A stretch of DNA of 64,000 nucleotides from Lacticaseibacillus mingshuiensis (GCF_016861785.1 NZ_BOLS01000009.1:62001-126000), one strand, 5' to 3'. Shown: positions 8,953-17,162, numbered from the stretch's first letter. Notes: a model not told the origin generated them from the letters alone. Made by a program: numbers and translations.

Positions 8953-9091
8953 AATTGTCTCCCCCTCTAGCGTGCGGGCGGGTCGCCCACAAAAACGTCC
9001 GACTTTTAGGATAATCTAATCCGGCAAATTGTGCCACCTTGGCGATGTAAATGTGCGTTAATGCAAAGTACCTTTGTTTGATGTTTCGGCC

Positions 9092-9262
9092 GGGTGGACT
9101 CTCGGGTGGGCTCCGGGCAGAACTGGCTGGAACGCTCCCAGGCAACTTTATGCCCGCGAAGTTCGCGGTCATAAAGCTTGCCTTCGGTGTAAGCGGCACA
9201 GCCGCTAACACCGACGAGGGGGCTGAGCCGGTTCTGCCCTCCGCCCACCCGAGAGCCCACCC
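9092..9262. repeat. Large structured intergenic repeat, copy 1
   Basis: The ends 9092-9128 and 9226-9262 form a 37-position inverted repeat with only four mismatches and one G-T pair. Inside are CTTTATG/CATAAAG enclosing CGCGAA/TTCGCG, then CGGTGT/ACACCG enclosing AGCGGC/GCCGCT, and GCTCCC can pair with GGGGGC to close the core. The same architecture with shared core sequence recurs at 26316-26510. It is either a folded RNA or a dispersed palindromic element; the transcribed strand is not clear. Confidence 0.8.
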
Positions 9263-9452
9263 TCACATCCTACAATAAAGGGACTTTGCGGAACGATTTA
9301 CGTCACCAGGCACATTTTGCCGCTTATTTTATATCCTAAAAGTCCGCATTCGTAGCCACTCCGTCTGTTGACTCGGCCATGCTTTTCACGAAGACAGATT
9401 TTCTCCATCCTCTGCACACCAGCTTCTCGCGTATTGCGCCCCCCAAACCGCA

Positions 9453-9794
9453 CAAAAAAACCACTGGTAGGGGGCCAGTGGCGTTTGGAGGAGTTCACAA
9501 GTTAGGGGACTTGTGAGTATTTTGTCAGATCGCATTAGGGGGGTGTGATCCGACGTTTGCAATGCGGATAGGGGGTCTGCATCGCTTTGGTGCGTGATCT
9601 TCGATTGGGGGTCGAAGATCGTCAGGGGTTTGGCGGCCGCAAGTTAGGGGGACTTGCGACCAAGGGTTTGCACGCCCGGCGACTTAGGGGGATCGCTGGC
9701 GGTGCACTCGCGATATTAGGGGGTATCACGAGATTGGAGGAGTTTTTCATGAAGTTGCGGCAAGAGTTTTGTTCTTCTGGGGTAGCTCTTGTCT
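9453..9794 (-). ncRNA. Multi-hairpin C-loop RNA candidate (about 340 nt)
   Basis: On the minus strand nine consecutive hairpins run from 9791 to 9461. In plus coordinates they lie at 9761-9791, 9707-9732, 9670-9705, 9638-9658, 9596-9620, 9559-9585, 9524-9554, 9496-9515 and 9461-9481. The last eight all carry CCCC(C)(C)UA or CCCCCAA in the loop while their stems have unrelated sequences, for example GATCTTCGA, CGCAAGT and CCACTGG. Two linkers read CUCCUCC (9742-9736 and 9493-9487), an anti-Shine-Dalgarno sequence. The final hairpin is followed by seven T residues, a textbook terminator, and a perfect TATAAT lies just upstream. No coding frame explains this pattern. I do not recognise a known family; Firmicute sRNAs such as RsaE, FsrA and LhrC use single C-rich loops to pair with ribosome-binding sites, and this would be a multivalent version. 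Confidence 0.8.
9454..9481 (-). terminator. Terminator hairpin of the C-loop RNA
   Basis: CCACTGG and CCAGTGG form a 7-bp stem with loop CCCCCTA, followed on the minus strand by TTTTTTT (9460-9454). The terminator itself carries the repeated loop. Confidence 0.85.
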
Positions 9795-9800
9795 ACGTTT

Positions 9801-9837
9801 ATTATACTAACGGGAGAGTGTGAACACTTTGTGAACA
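9801..9837 (-). promoter_or_regulatory. Promoter and Pho-box-like direct repeat of the C-loop RNA
   Basis: On the minus strand two perfect TGTTCACA units (9837-9830 and 9826-9819) repeat with an 11-bp period. Twelve bases later comes TATAAT (9806-9801). No good -35 hexamer is present, as expected for an activator-dependent promoter. TTCACA-N5-TTCACA fits the PhoP/PhoB direct-repeat pattern (TTHACA in Bacillus, GTTCAC in Streptomyces). The link to phosphate is inference. Confidence 0.65.
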
Positions 9838-10216
9838 GAACGTGGCGCTTCTGTCATCTTTTCAAGCGCGCTTTGTGAAAATAGGTCCAGGAAGCCCTCA
9901 CGCTGGTGTCCTACTGCACCGGCACGTCTTGTCACCCACCGAGAAAATACCCGAAGCTTTCACTTGTGCGCACTGCCAATTCCGGCCCAGGTCCATGCCC
10001 ACCGAGCAAAAAGCACACAATGCGCTACACACGAAGCACGTTATCTCAAATGTGTGTGGAGATTCTCGCAGCCAATTTTCAAAAAAAGAGGGAGTAGATC
10101 GTACATGTGGTCCCAGTTTCTTTGGGCGAACTGGATTGCACATTTGTCCCAGTTCCCATCAGCCAACGACAATTGTTAAAAACAAATGCGGCTCCTTCAA
10201 AAGATTGGACAGAAGA
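9838..10216. other. Non-coding region between the RNA candidate and mazEF
   Basis: About 380 bases with no convincing gene on either strand. Short direct repeats such as TCCCAGTT (twice, near 10112 and 10148) occur, but I see no hairpin array, terminator or mobile-element end here. Confidence 0.4.
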
Positions 10217-10253
10217 TTGCCATCCTAAGGAAATCGGTGTATACTTGGTGTAT
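10217..10253 (+). promoter_or_regulatory. mazEF promoter with direct-repeat operator
   Basis: TTGCCA (10217-10222) and TATACT (10240-10245) are separated by 17 bases. GGTGTAT occurs twice (10236-10242 and 10247-10253) at 11-bp spacing across the -10 box, which suits autorepression by the MazE-MazF complex. Confidence 0.65.
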
Positions 10254-10273
10254 CCCAAAAGGAGGTAAAATAC

Positions 10274-10504
10274 ATGGACATTAAGGCAAGAAAGGTCGGC
10301 CACTCAATTACACTTACAGTGCCGATCAACATTAAGGTTGAAATTGGTCAAGAGTTCACCGTCCACACTCAGCCCGATGGTAGCATTGTTTTTACTCCTA
10401 AACACCAAAATCCGTTTGAAGGTAACTGGTTTAATGAAGATCTAGCACAAACAGAGGCCCTCCTCGAGCCCGATACGGAGGTCCTTGATAGTGAGTGGAG
10501 CTAG
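10274..10504 (+). CDS. mazE: MazE/PemI-type antitoxin (AbrB-like fold)
   Basis: A 76-residue protein with an N-terminal swapped-hairpin DNA-binding region (MDIKARKVGHSITLTVPINI) and an acidic C-terminal tail (EDLAQTEALLEPDTEVLDSEW), the usual toxin-neutralising part. AAAGGAGG lies seven bases before ATG. The last 14 bases overlap the toxin gene, typical of these pairs. Confidence 0.9.
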   Translation: MDIKARKVGHSITLTVPINIKVEIGQEFTVHTQPDGSIVFTPKHQNPFEGNWFNEDLAQTEALLEPDTEVLDSEWS

Positions 10505-10853
10505 TGAGTACATCCCAAATAAAGGGGACATTGTCACCATCGACTTCGAGCCCAGTAAAGGATCAGAGATTCGCAAACGACGGCCTGCTCTAGTACTCAG
10601 CAATAGTAAGTATTCGAGACTAACGCGACTTGCCGTGGTTTGTCCCATTACACACGCAACAAATAACCGTTTAAGTGGTAACGGTCTGCTCGTAGAATTA
10701 AAGAAGACGAAAACAAGCGGCTTTGTTAATCCGTTACAGTTTCACACCTTCGATTTCCGAACCCGAAAAATGCGTTTCGTGGAAAAGGTTCCTAACTCTT
10801 TGCTTAGACAGGTCCTCCAGTGTGTCAACGATATCATTAATGCGCGGGAGTAG
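10491..10853 (+). CDS. mazF: MazF/PemK-family mRNA interferase toxin
   Basis: The 120-residue product cleaves RNA at short sequences when its antitoxin is lost. Family motifs KGDIVTIDF, the catalytic-loop KRRPALVLSN, VVCPITHATN and the C-terminal LLRQVLQCVNDII helix are present. The frame is open to TTG at 10485, but GGAGG (10477-10481) is only three bases from that codon and nine from GTG at 10491, so GTG is preferred. It overlaps mazE by 14 bases. Confidence 0.9.
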   Translation: MSGASEYIPNKGDIVTIDFEPSKGSEIRKRRPALVLSNSKYSRLTRLAVVCPITHATNNRLSGNGLLVELKKTKTSGFVNPLQFHTFDFRTRKMRFVEKVPNSLLRQVLQCVNDIINARE

Positions 10854-10901
10854 TAATGATATCGCTTCTCTATGTGCAAGGCCCTGCAATCGCCATACAG
10901 T

Positions 10902-10938
10902 AAATGGGCTTCTCTTGACTGGGAAGCCCATTTGTTGT
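10902..10938 (+). terminator. Terminator after mazEF
   Basis: AAATGGGCTTC (10902-10912) pairs with GAAGCCCATTT (10923-10933), an 11-bp perfect stem followed by TTGTT. It lies 48 bases after the toxin stop. Confidence 0.8.
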
Positions 10939-10979
10939 CTCTAGCAGTGCGTAACAGTATGATCGTCCCTGAAGCAAAT

Positions 10980-11090
10980 TTAACTGACCCGACGCATCAA
11001 GTGTACGAAATACAACATCTTCTGCGCGGCCTGTTTGTCAACGTTGGCCTCGTCTGCTACGTTGTTCAGGCGCTGAAATAGATTGCTCAC
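10980..11090 (-). pseudogene. abiEii: Remnant of an AbiEii/AbiGii-type toxin gene
   Basis: A 36-codon frame starts with GTG overlapping the abiEi stop by one base (TAGTG), the normal abiEi-abiEii coupling. It reads MSNLFQRLNNVADEANVDKQ, then AAQKMLYFVHLMRRVS, which resembles the first helices of AbiEii nucleotidyltransferases, and stops. The family has about 250-300 residues, so at least four fifths is missing, including the catalytic GS motif. The mazEF terminator begins 40 bases further on, so the rest was probably lost when that region was exchanged. Confidence 0.6.
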
Positions 11091-11671
11091 TAAACCAAAA
11101 CCTCCAGTGCGTAATCGATCGTCGAATTCGCATAGAGCTTATTTTTGAAGTGCATCAGCTCACGGTCAGACTGGCTGGACCGGAAGCGACTCATATATTC
11201 CTTGAGCGCCTCGAGACGAACGGCGGTATCGATCTGCGGATCGTCCCAGATGTCTAGCAACGTGCGGGTCGGCGAATAGACAGTCACCGTTGCGCCACTA
11301 GTGGTCGTAACTTCTGTGAGGCCAAGCATTAATCGATCAGGCTGCTGCCGAAACGGTTTGATTTGATGACTGACCAAGTTCTTGTTGCTGTATCCATTTG
11401 GAAAAGCCATATCAATATGCTTGGGCAATTCGTCAGTCATGTCATACAGGGCCAGTGCCGACATTTTCGCAAAGATACCGTTGGGGTAAATCAGGGCGAT
11501 CATCGCATAAATGTCGTATGGCATACCCGCGCGTGCATAAACACCACGCGTCATCTTCGTGATGAGGCCGTCCGTCAGTGCCGCCTTCAAGTCACGCTTA
11601 GAGAGTCCGGCTTCGTATGCCATTTGGGTTGTGAATAAGCCCCTGTTAAATATTGAATCGATTGGTTGCAT
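11090..11671 (-). CDS. abiEi: AbiEi-type antitoxin/transcriptional regulator (type IV TA)
   Basis: A 193-residue protein with an N-terminal winged helix (about residues 10-60, FTTQMAYEAGLSKRDLKAAL as the recognition region) and an AbiEi C-terminal domain with YSPTRTLLDIWDDP and the VRLEALKEYM helix. In complete systems it represses the operon and counters a nucleotidyltransferase toxin. The ATG at 11671 with GGGAGGGA upstream is preferred over the in-frame codon at 11728. Its toxin partner downstream is reduced to 36 codons, so this is an orphan antitoxin. Confidence 0.85.
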   Translation of the reverse strand: MQPIDSIFNRGLFTTQMAYEAGLSKRDLKAALTDGLITKMTRGVYARAGMPYDIYAMIALIYPNGIFAKMSALALYDMTDELPKHIDMAFPNGYSNKNLVSHQIKPFRQQPDRLMLGLTEVTTTSGATVTVYSPTRTLLDIWDDPQIDTAVRLEALKEYMSRFRSSQSDRELMHFKNKLYANSTIDYALEVLV

Positions 11672-11807
11672 CGCTCGTCCCTCCCGCACACGCTTCATCA
11701 CAAAAATGTGTGCGTAAGGGACACGCACGTCAAAATTCTACAATCTTAAATCGCAAAGCAAAACGCCATGACATTTGGCGAAGGGCGTATCATGATGCAG
11801 CCCCCTT

Positions 11808-11987
11808 CAGTCACGCACCAGCTCCTCCGCATCGTCATCCCTATCCAAAGACGCCATCAATGCGTCCACAGAATGAACCGCGGTCGATCTGCCATCCTTT
11901 ATTTCCAGAATAGCTTCGTCAAGTGGCGTCTCTGCCTGCTTTGACAAAATTGGATTCCCGGTTTGTCTTCGAAGCGTTTGTTCTTCT
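11808..11987 (-). pseudogene. 5'-truncated RelB/DinJ-like antitoxin fragment
   Basis: A 59-codon open stretch without an ATG, GTG or TTG start near its beginning. It encodes FVKQAETPLDEAILEIKDGR and STAVHSVDALMASL, the C-terminal toxin-wrapping segment of RelB/DinJ antitoxins. The ribbon-helix-helix N-terminus is not found in this frame. No toxin gene follows. It is one of several decayed toxin-antitoxin pieces in this island. Confidence 0.4.
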
Positions 11988-12162
11988 TCATCATCTGATT
12001 ACCCTTCGCCAAAAATACCACGAAAGCTTACACACTGGCAATCGAACCAGAAAACTTGGCGATTTGGCCATATCAAGCACGCGAACCTGCCAAACTCTTC
12101 ACCCGTCAAAATACCACGATTTCCTCCAGTTCATCGCGACTCCAAACCAGCCCCTCCGATTC

Positions 12163-12198
12163 AAAAGGGCGCCACCACCATCTCTGGCAGAGGCGCCC
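12163..12198 (-). terminator. Terminator after the first GH38 gene
   Basis: On the minus strand GGGCGCC (12198-12192) pairs with GGCGCCC (12173-12167), followed by TTTT. The loop is 18 bases. Confidence 0.65.
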
Positions 12199-12228
12199 AA
12201 TAACGATCAAACGCAACGTTCCAACTCT

Positions 12229-15200
12229 TTAAAAATCAAACGCCACAGTCAAAACCTGATACGGACTCAACGTGACCACAACACTGCCATCCGCCAACAC
12301 ATTCTTGGCATCCTCGGCCACGGACTCATCGAGTTTGGCGATAAACGCCGCCTTGGCCTCGGTGGTTGGGGTGATGGTGACCTTTTCGTGGCTGCCAGTG
12401 TAATCGTGCAGGCGAACGAGGACATGCGCCCCATTTTCCGCGAGCTTGATCGCATCCACCTGGACCGGATACTGGGCATCGAAGTTGAACAGCGCCGTTG
12501 TGGCCGGGGCCGCGACGCCATTTTCAACCTGCAACGGTTCGTTCAGTTCCGCCGCCGTCTTTTCCACGTTGCCGGCCAGGAAGTCGCCTTCGTGTGGCAG
12601 AAGCGAGTAGATGAAATCGTGCTCGCCTTCGTCCGCGTGCAGGTCCGGCTGGTTGCCCGACTTCAGGAGCGTCATGGAGATCTGCTTGGCCTTGATGCGG
12701 TAGCCGTATTTCGAGTCGTTGAGCAGGGCCAGGCCATAGTCGCGCTCGGAGAGGTCCGCCCACTTGTGCGCGACGGTCTCGAACTTCGCCCAGTCCCAGC
12801 TGGTGTTGTCGTTGGTCGGGCGCTCGACGTTGCCGTACTGGATGTCGTAGCGCGCGTTGTCGGCCAAGAGGTTCGTGTTGAACGCGGTCCGAAGCAGGCG
12901 CTGGCGCTCGTGCCAGTCGACATGGGTGAGAAAATCGATCTGCGGCTTGTCCGCATAGAAGCGCATCGTCTGCGTCAGCTTAGAGGCGCCAAATGTGTAG
13001 ACCAGATCCAGATCCGCGTAAAACGCGTTGTTCTCGCCCAGCGTCACACTGTCCGCAACCAGGCGCGTCGCCTTTTCCGGATAGTCCTGATCGATGTTCC
13101 AATCGTCGTACGTCAGCGGCTTGTCTTCGTAAAGTGTGAGCACGTTGCCCCCGCGGGTCTCGTCCAGCAGATCGCGGTCATGCTTCAGGTCGCGGATCTG
13201 TTCAAGCCGCCCGTCCTTGGCGTAGGTCACCTTGTAAAAAGGCGTGACCAACGTATGCGGCGCGGCGGTCGCGGTCTGCTTTGGCGTAACGGCTTCCGGC
13301 GCGGCAACCCCGGTGCCAGCCGCTTCTCCGGCATCCGCGGTTTCGGCCCCAGTCCCAGCCGTCACGGTCAGGGCCACAGCCCCCATCGCCGGCACGGTGA
13401 CGGCCACCACCGTCTTTTCGGCAGTGTGGACCGTGGCCAGTTGCTTGCCATCCGTCGCGGCCTGGACCCCAGCCGGCAAGGCAACGAGCTCGGTGCGCGG
13501 CCACGCCAACGTGTTTTCCACAAGGACGTGGTCGGTTGCCGGCGTTGCGAAGGCGGCCTGGAGCTTGGCCTGCAGGTCCGCGACGCCGTCAAAGAGTTGC
13601 TTGAATTCGACGGCGGCGTCTTCGTAGACTTCGTGGATGGCCGAGCCCGGCAAAATATCGTGGAACTGGTTCCGCAACAAGATGATCCACAGGTCGCGGA
13701 TGGCCTCGGTCGGGTAGGTCACGCCATGTTGGACGTGAGCGGCGGAATAGCGCAGTTCCAGGTCACGCAGGGCAAATTCGGCGCGGCGGTTCCACTTTTT
13801 CACGTTGGCCTGCGAGGTGTAGGTGCCGCGATGGAACTCAAGGTACAGCTCGCCTTGCCAGGTCGCGACCTCATCTTGGGCAGCGGCAACGCGCTTGTCC
13901 AGCCGGTCAAAATAGTCATCGGCACGGCCCGGTTTGACGTGCGGCAAGCCTGGCAGTTCGTCGAGGATCTTCATGTTTTTGATCATTTCGCGGGTCGGTC
14001 CGCCGCCGCCATCGCCGAAGCCGTAGCTGACAAGCAGGTCGTCGTTCAGGCCCTTGTCGGCGTACACATGATAGGAGCCCAGCACGGATTTTGGCGTCAA
14101 GGTGCCGTTATACGTGTAGGTCCACTGGTTCGGGTCGTCGAGGTTGGTCCAGTTGTCGACGGTGGTGATGAAATGCGTCAAGACCTTGGTGCCGTCGATG
14201 CCCTGCCAGTAGAACGTGTCATGCGGCATGCGGTTCGTGTCGTTCCAGGAGATCTTCGTGGTCATGAAATTGTCGACGCCAAAGCCCTTCATGATCTGCG
14301 GCGTCGCGGCCGAATAGCCGAAAACATCGGGCAGCCACAGCACATTTTGGCGCGCGCCGAATTTTTCCTTGAAGTAGCCAATGCCATACAGGAACTGGCG
14401 GGTCAGGCTCTCGCCGCTCGGAATGTTGGTGTCTGGCTCCAGCCACGTGGCGCCATTGGCTTCCCAGCGACCTTCCTTGATGCGCGCCTGAATCTGTTTC
14501 CACAGATCCGGATAATCCTTTTCCAGATACGCGTAGTCTTGCGGCGTGCTCTGGAAGAAAATGTAATCCGGGTACTCCTTCATCAGCTCAAGCACCGTGG
14601 AAAATGAGCGGGCGATCTTCTCGCGCGTGTGCCGAAGCCGCCACAACCAGGCGACATCGATGTGCGTGTGCCCCACCGCGGTGATGGTGTACGCCTTTTT
14701 CTCACCGGCATGGGCCGCGATGAATTGCTGAATCTGGCCCAGCACCGACGCGGCGATCGTGCCGACATTTTCCGGCGTGACTTCCGCCCAGACGAATTGC
14801 TGGAAGGACTTTTTCACAAGCGCGATGTAGCCGTAGCGCAGCGGTTCATCCGGGCCGAGCTGGGCGATGGTCTCGATGATGTTCTCAAGGTACGCCGCCG
14901 CGTCGACGACATGCTGGTCGATGATGCCGCTCGCCAGCGTCTCAAGGGTGTAATGCTGGACGCGCGGCACCCCGCCGCCTTCCGTGCCCGTCCACAACTT
15001 GATCACGACATGCAGGGTCTGACCGGAAAAACTGTCCTCAAAATAGGCATCGCGGTGATTGTAATCGACGGCCTGCCGAGGCGCACCATTCACAAAGACC
15101 AGGCCCTCAAACGCGGACCCATTGCCGCCGGTGCGGCCAAGCTCCGTGTGCAACACAAAATGCCCGCCAGCCGGAATCTCCGGCACGGTGATGGTGAACC

Positions 15201-15411
15201 GCAGCCAAAAATACTTATCGCGGCCTTCCCACTTGGCGCCTTGTTCGATCGGCGACCAGGTGGCATCTTCCGGCTCCCAGCGATTGTCCTCGCGCGTGTC
15301 CGGCGTTAATTCCAGCCCAGCGACCGGCGTAAAATTCGCGTAAGTGTAGCTCTGCAAAATGTGCAGTTGTTGGTTTGCTTTTGCCAAAAAATCAGAGATC
15401 TTTTGTTCCAT
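12229..15411 (-). CDS. GH38 alpha-mannosidase, copy 1
   Basis: A 1060-residue enzyme of normal bacterial GH38 size that removes alpha-linked mannose from oligosaccharides. The zinc-binding GHTHIDVAWLWRLRHT lies near residue 245 and the catalytic Asp in WLPDVFGYSAATPQIM near 355, with the all-beta C-terminal domains behind. There is no signal peptide, so it acts inside the cell. A linker rich in A, T, G and E (around residues 660-700) is absent from the paralogue at 21032-24184, which is otherwise very similar. AAGGAG precedes the ATG. It follows the GH36-like gene by 61 bases and is the last gene of the transcript. Confidence 0.95.
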   Translation of the reverse strand: MEQKISDFLAKANQQLHILQSYTYANFTPVAGLELTPDTREDNRWEPEDATWSPIEQGAKWEGRDKYFWLRFTITVPEIPAGGHFVLHTELGRTGGNGSAFEGLVFVNGAPRQAVDYNHRDAYFEDSFSGQTLHVVIKLWTGTEGGGVPRVQHYTLETLASGIIDQHVVDAAAYLENIIETIAQLGPDEPLRYGYIALVKKSFQQFVWAEVTPENVGTIAASVLGQIQQFIAAHAGEKKAYTITAVGHTHIDVAWLWRLRHTREKIARSFSTVLELMKEYPDYIFFQSTPQDYAYLEKDYPDLWKQIQARIKEGRWEANGATWLEPDTNIPSGESLTRQFLYGIGYFKEKFGARQNVLWLPDVFGYSAATPQIMKGFGVDNFMTTKISWNDTNRMPHDTFYWQGIDGTKVLTHFITTVDNWTNLDDPNQWTYTYNGTLTPKSVLGSYHVYADKGLNDDLLVSYGFGDGGGGPTREMIKNMKILDELPGLPHVKPGRADDYFDRLDKRVAAAQDEVATWQGELYLEFHRGTYTSQANVKKWNRRAEFALRDLELRYSAAHVQHGVTYPTEAIRDLWIILLRNQFHDILPGSAIHEVYEDAAVEFKQLFDGVADLQAKLQAAFATPATDHVLVENTLAWPRTELVALPAGVQAATDGKQLATVHTAEKTVVAVTVPAMGAVALTVTAGTGAETADAGEAAGTGVAAPEAVTPKQTATAAPHTLVTPFYKVTYAKDGRLEQIRDLKHDRDLLDETRGGNVLTLYEDKPLTYDDWNIDQDYPEKATRLVADSVTLGENNAFYADLDLVYTFGASKLTQTMRFYADKPQIDFLTHVDWHERQRLLRTAFNTNLLADNARYDIQYGNVERPTNDNTSWDWAKFETVAHKWADLSERDYGLALLNDSKYGYRIKAKQISMTLLKSGNQPDLHADEGEHDFIYSLLPHEGDFLAGNVEKTAAELNEPLQVENGVAAPATTALFNFDAQYPVQVDAIKLAENGAHVLVRLHDYTGSHEKVTITPTTEAKAAFIAKLDESVAEDAKNVLADGSVVVTLSPYQVLTVAFDF

Positions 15412-15472
15412 GATATTGGCTCCTTTTTAGTGGATTCAGATTCTCTATAAAATGATGTGCGAAAAATGGCAA

Positions 15473-17050
15473 CTAGAGGCTTTCACTTAAGTCGACATCC
15501 CACTCAAACGAAAGCGCCTCGCCATCCGCGGTCCGCCAATCCTGTGGCGTCCGCCCCGCCCGCAAGTCCGCCGGCACCGCCTGCGTCTCATTGCGCAAGG
15601 CCTCGCCGATCGCGACTTGCAGCGCCTGTTTTTGCGAAGCAGGCAGCCCCGGCAAGTCCGCCGACACGAACAAGGTGGTGTTGCTGGCCGCAAGTAGCCT
15701 CAGCCACTCGCAATTTTGCGCCCACGGAATCGCGTCCGTGATGCCCACGCAATCCGCGTCGATGCGGTAGAAGCTGCCTTCCTGCGCCAGCCGAAACGCC
15801 AGCGTGTTCACGCCGCGGTTGACGGTGCGGTGGAAGGACACGCCGCTGGTATCATCGCCGATGCGCATCACATCCAGCAGCCCAGCCGACAAATGACTGG
15901 CCGTGTTGCAGCCCATCACCAGCGCCGGCCCCGCCGCGTCCTTGATCGTGCGGTACAGCTGACTGAAGATCTCCGCCGTCGTGTGCGTGCGGTCGGCGAA
16001 ATGGCAAGGCCGGTCAAAATAATCCAGCCCCGTCGCATTGCCCCAGCGGCCCAGCACATCAAACGCGGAGAAATCGAACTTGATCAGCTCAAACCCCCAC
16101 GAAACAAAGCGCCGCACATCCGCTGCGACCTGCGCCAACACCTCTGGCCGACTGGGATCCAGCGTGATCGTCGCCTCCTCTTGATGCAAGGCAAACGGCG
16201 CCAGCGCCGACTCGCGCGTCACCAGCGGCCGAAACCACAAGCCAGGCCGCGTGCCGAGATCCCGCAACTCCTGCGCCACCTCAGCCATATCGCCGAATTT
16301 CTCATTGCCCCCGGTCCACGGCCCGCCGTTATAATCCGCCGCGTGCTGGACCTGCCAGCCATCATCGATGAGCACCCACGGCCGATAACCAAATGGCTGG
16401 CACAACGCGGCCATCGCCCGGGCATTCTCAACGATCAACTGGCGGGAGTTCGCGCCATAAGCAAAATACCAATCATTCGTGCCGACCAGCGGCGCCTCGC
16501 GGACAGGCGGTGTCGCACGCCCGGCAAGCCGAGCGCAAAAATCGGCCAGCACCGCCGTCAAACGCTGAGCCGCCGGATACGCGTGTGTCACCAATCGACA
16601 ACACCGCAGCGCCCGCGCGCCCAACGCGACTGGTTCCGTGCCACTGCGCACATCCAGCCACAGCGTGCGGGTCGTCTCTTTGACTGTCCAAGCACAAAAC
16701 GCATTTGGCTGAATGGCCACCCCGATGGCTTCCTGCCCCGCCGTATTTTGCTCGATCAAGTACCAGTCATAGACCTGGCCGTCATCGAAGCGGTGGACCT
16801 GCAAGTCGCCATACGAGCGTTCAAACGCATCACCGAAAAACAGCGCCTCGGCGCGTGGGGCACGCGGAAAGTCCACGCGCACCCGTGCCACAAGCAGATG
16901 CGGGGAAAATAGCGTGATCGTGCCATCTGCCGTGATCGTCACGGCCGTTTCGCTGTCCGGCAGGCGCCACGACTCGATGTGGTCATGCACCAAGTCGTGC
17001 CACGTCCCGTCTTCAAGCTCAAGCAAGATCTTGTCTGGATCGGCTGGCAT
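15473..17050 (-). CDS. GH36-like alpha-galactosidase-family protein (clan GH-D)
   Basis: A 525-residue protein with a beta-rich N-terminus and a TIM barrel with the clan GH-D marks: VLIDDGWQ, then LIKFDFSAFD (probable nucleophile Asp) and MRIGDDTSG (probable acid/base). It is shorter than canonical GH36 (about 720-740), like the atypical members in Firmicute oligosaccharide loci, so specificity for alpha-galactose is uncertain. No signal peptide. The ATG at 17050 is chosen because AAAGGAG lies eight bases upstream, although the frame is open to 17212. A cre-like site and a TTGGTATACCAA palindrome lie in its promoter region. Confidence 0.75.
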   Translation of the reverse strand: MPADPDKILLELEDGTWHDLVHDHIESWRLPDSETAVTITADGTITLFSPHLLVARVRVDFPRAPRAEALFFGDAFERSYGDLQVHRFDDGQVYDWYLIEQNTAGQEAIGVAIQPNAFCAWTVKETTRTLWLDVRSGTEPVALGARALRCCRLVTHAYPAAQRLTAVLADFCARLAGRATPPVREAPLVGTNDWYFAYGANSRQLIVENARAMAALCQPFGYRPWVLIDDGWQVQHAADYNGGPWTGGNEKFGDMAEVAQELRDLGTRPGLWFRPLVTRESALAPFALHQEEATITLDPSRPEVLAQVAADVRRFVSWGFELIKFDFSAFDVLGRWGNATGLDYFDRPCHFADRTHTTAEIFSQLYRTIKDAAGPALVMGCNTASHLSAGLLDVMRIGDDTSGVSFHRTVNRGVNTLAFRLAQEGSFYRIDADCVGITDAIPWAQNCEWLRLLAASNTTLFVSADLPGLPASQKQALQVAIGEALRNETQAVPADLRAGRTPQDWRTADGEALSFEWDVDLSESL

Positions 17051-17072
17051 TGCATCGTCTCCTTTATCAAAA

Positions 17073-17086
17073 TGAGAGCGCTTTTC
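17073..17086. promoter_or_regulatory. cre-like site upstream of the GH36-like gene
   Basis: TGAGAGCGCTTTTC matches 11 of 14 positions of the CcpA consensus TGWAARCGYTWNCA. It lies just before the ribosome-binding site of the 17050 gene and suggests carbon catabolite repression. Confidence 0.5.
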
Positions 17087-17162
17087 CGGTTCGTGTTGAG
17101 TATACCGCCCACGCCGCGCCGAAACGGCTTTTGCCCGGAATCCGGCGAATAAGTGGTTGGGA

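Noticed and set aside
9587-9823. 78-codon plus-strand frame through the hairpin array, and a 24-codon frame at 9749 with GGAGGA before it
   Set aside because: The repeated C-loops, terminator and promoter explain the sequence on the minus strand; the apparent ribosome-binding site is the complement of the CUCCUCC linker.
11923-14607. 894-codon plus-strand open frame opposite the first GH38 gene
   Set aside because: It is the GC-rich mirror of a clear alpha-mannosidase on the minus strand, has no family motif and no ribosome-binding site.
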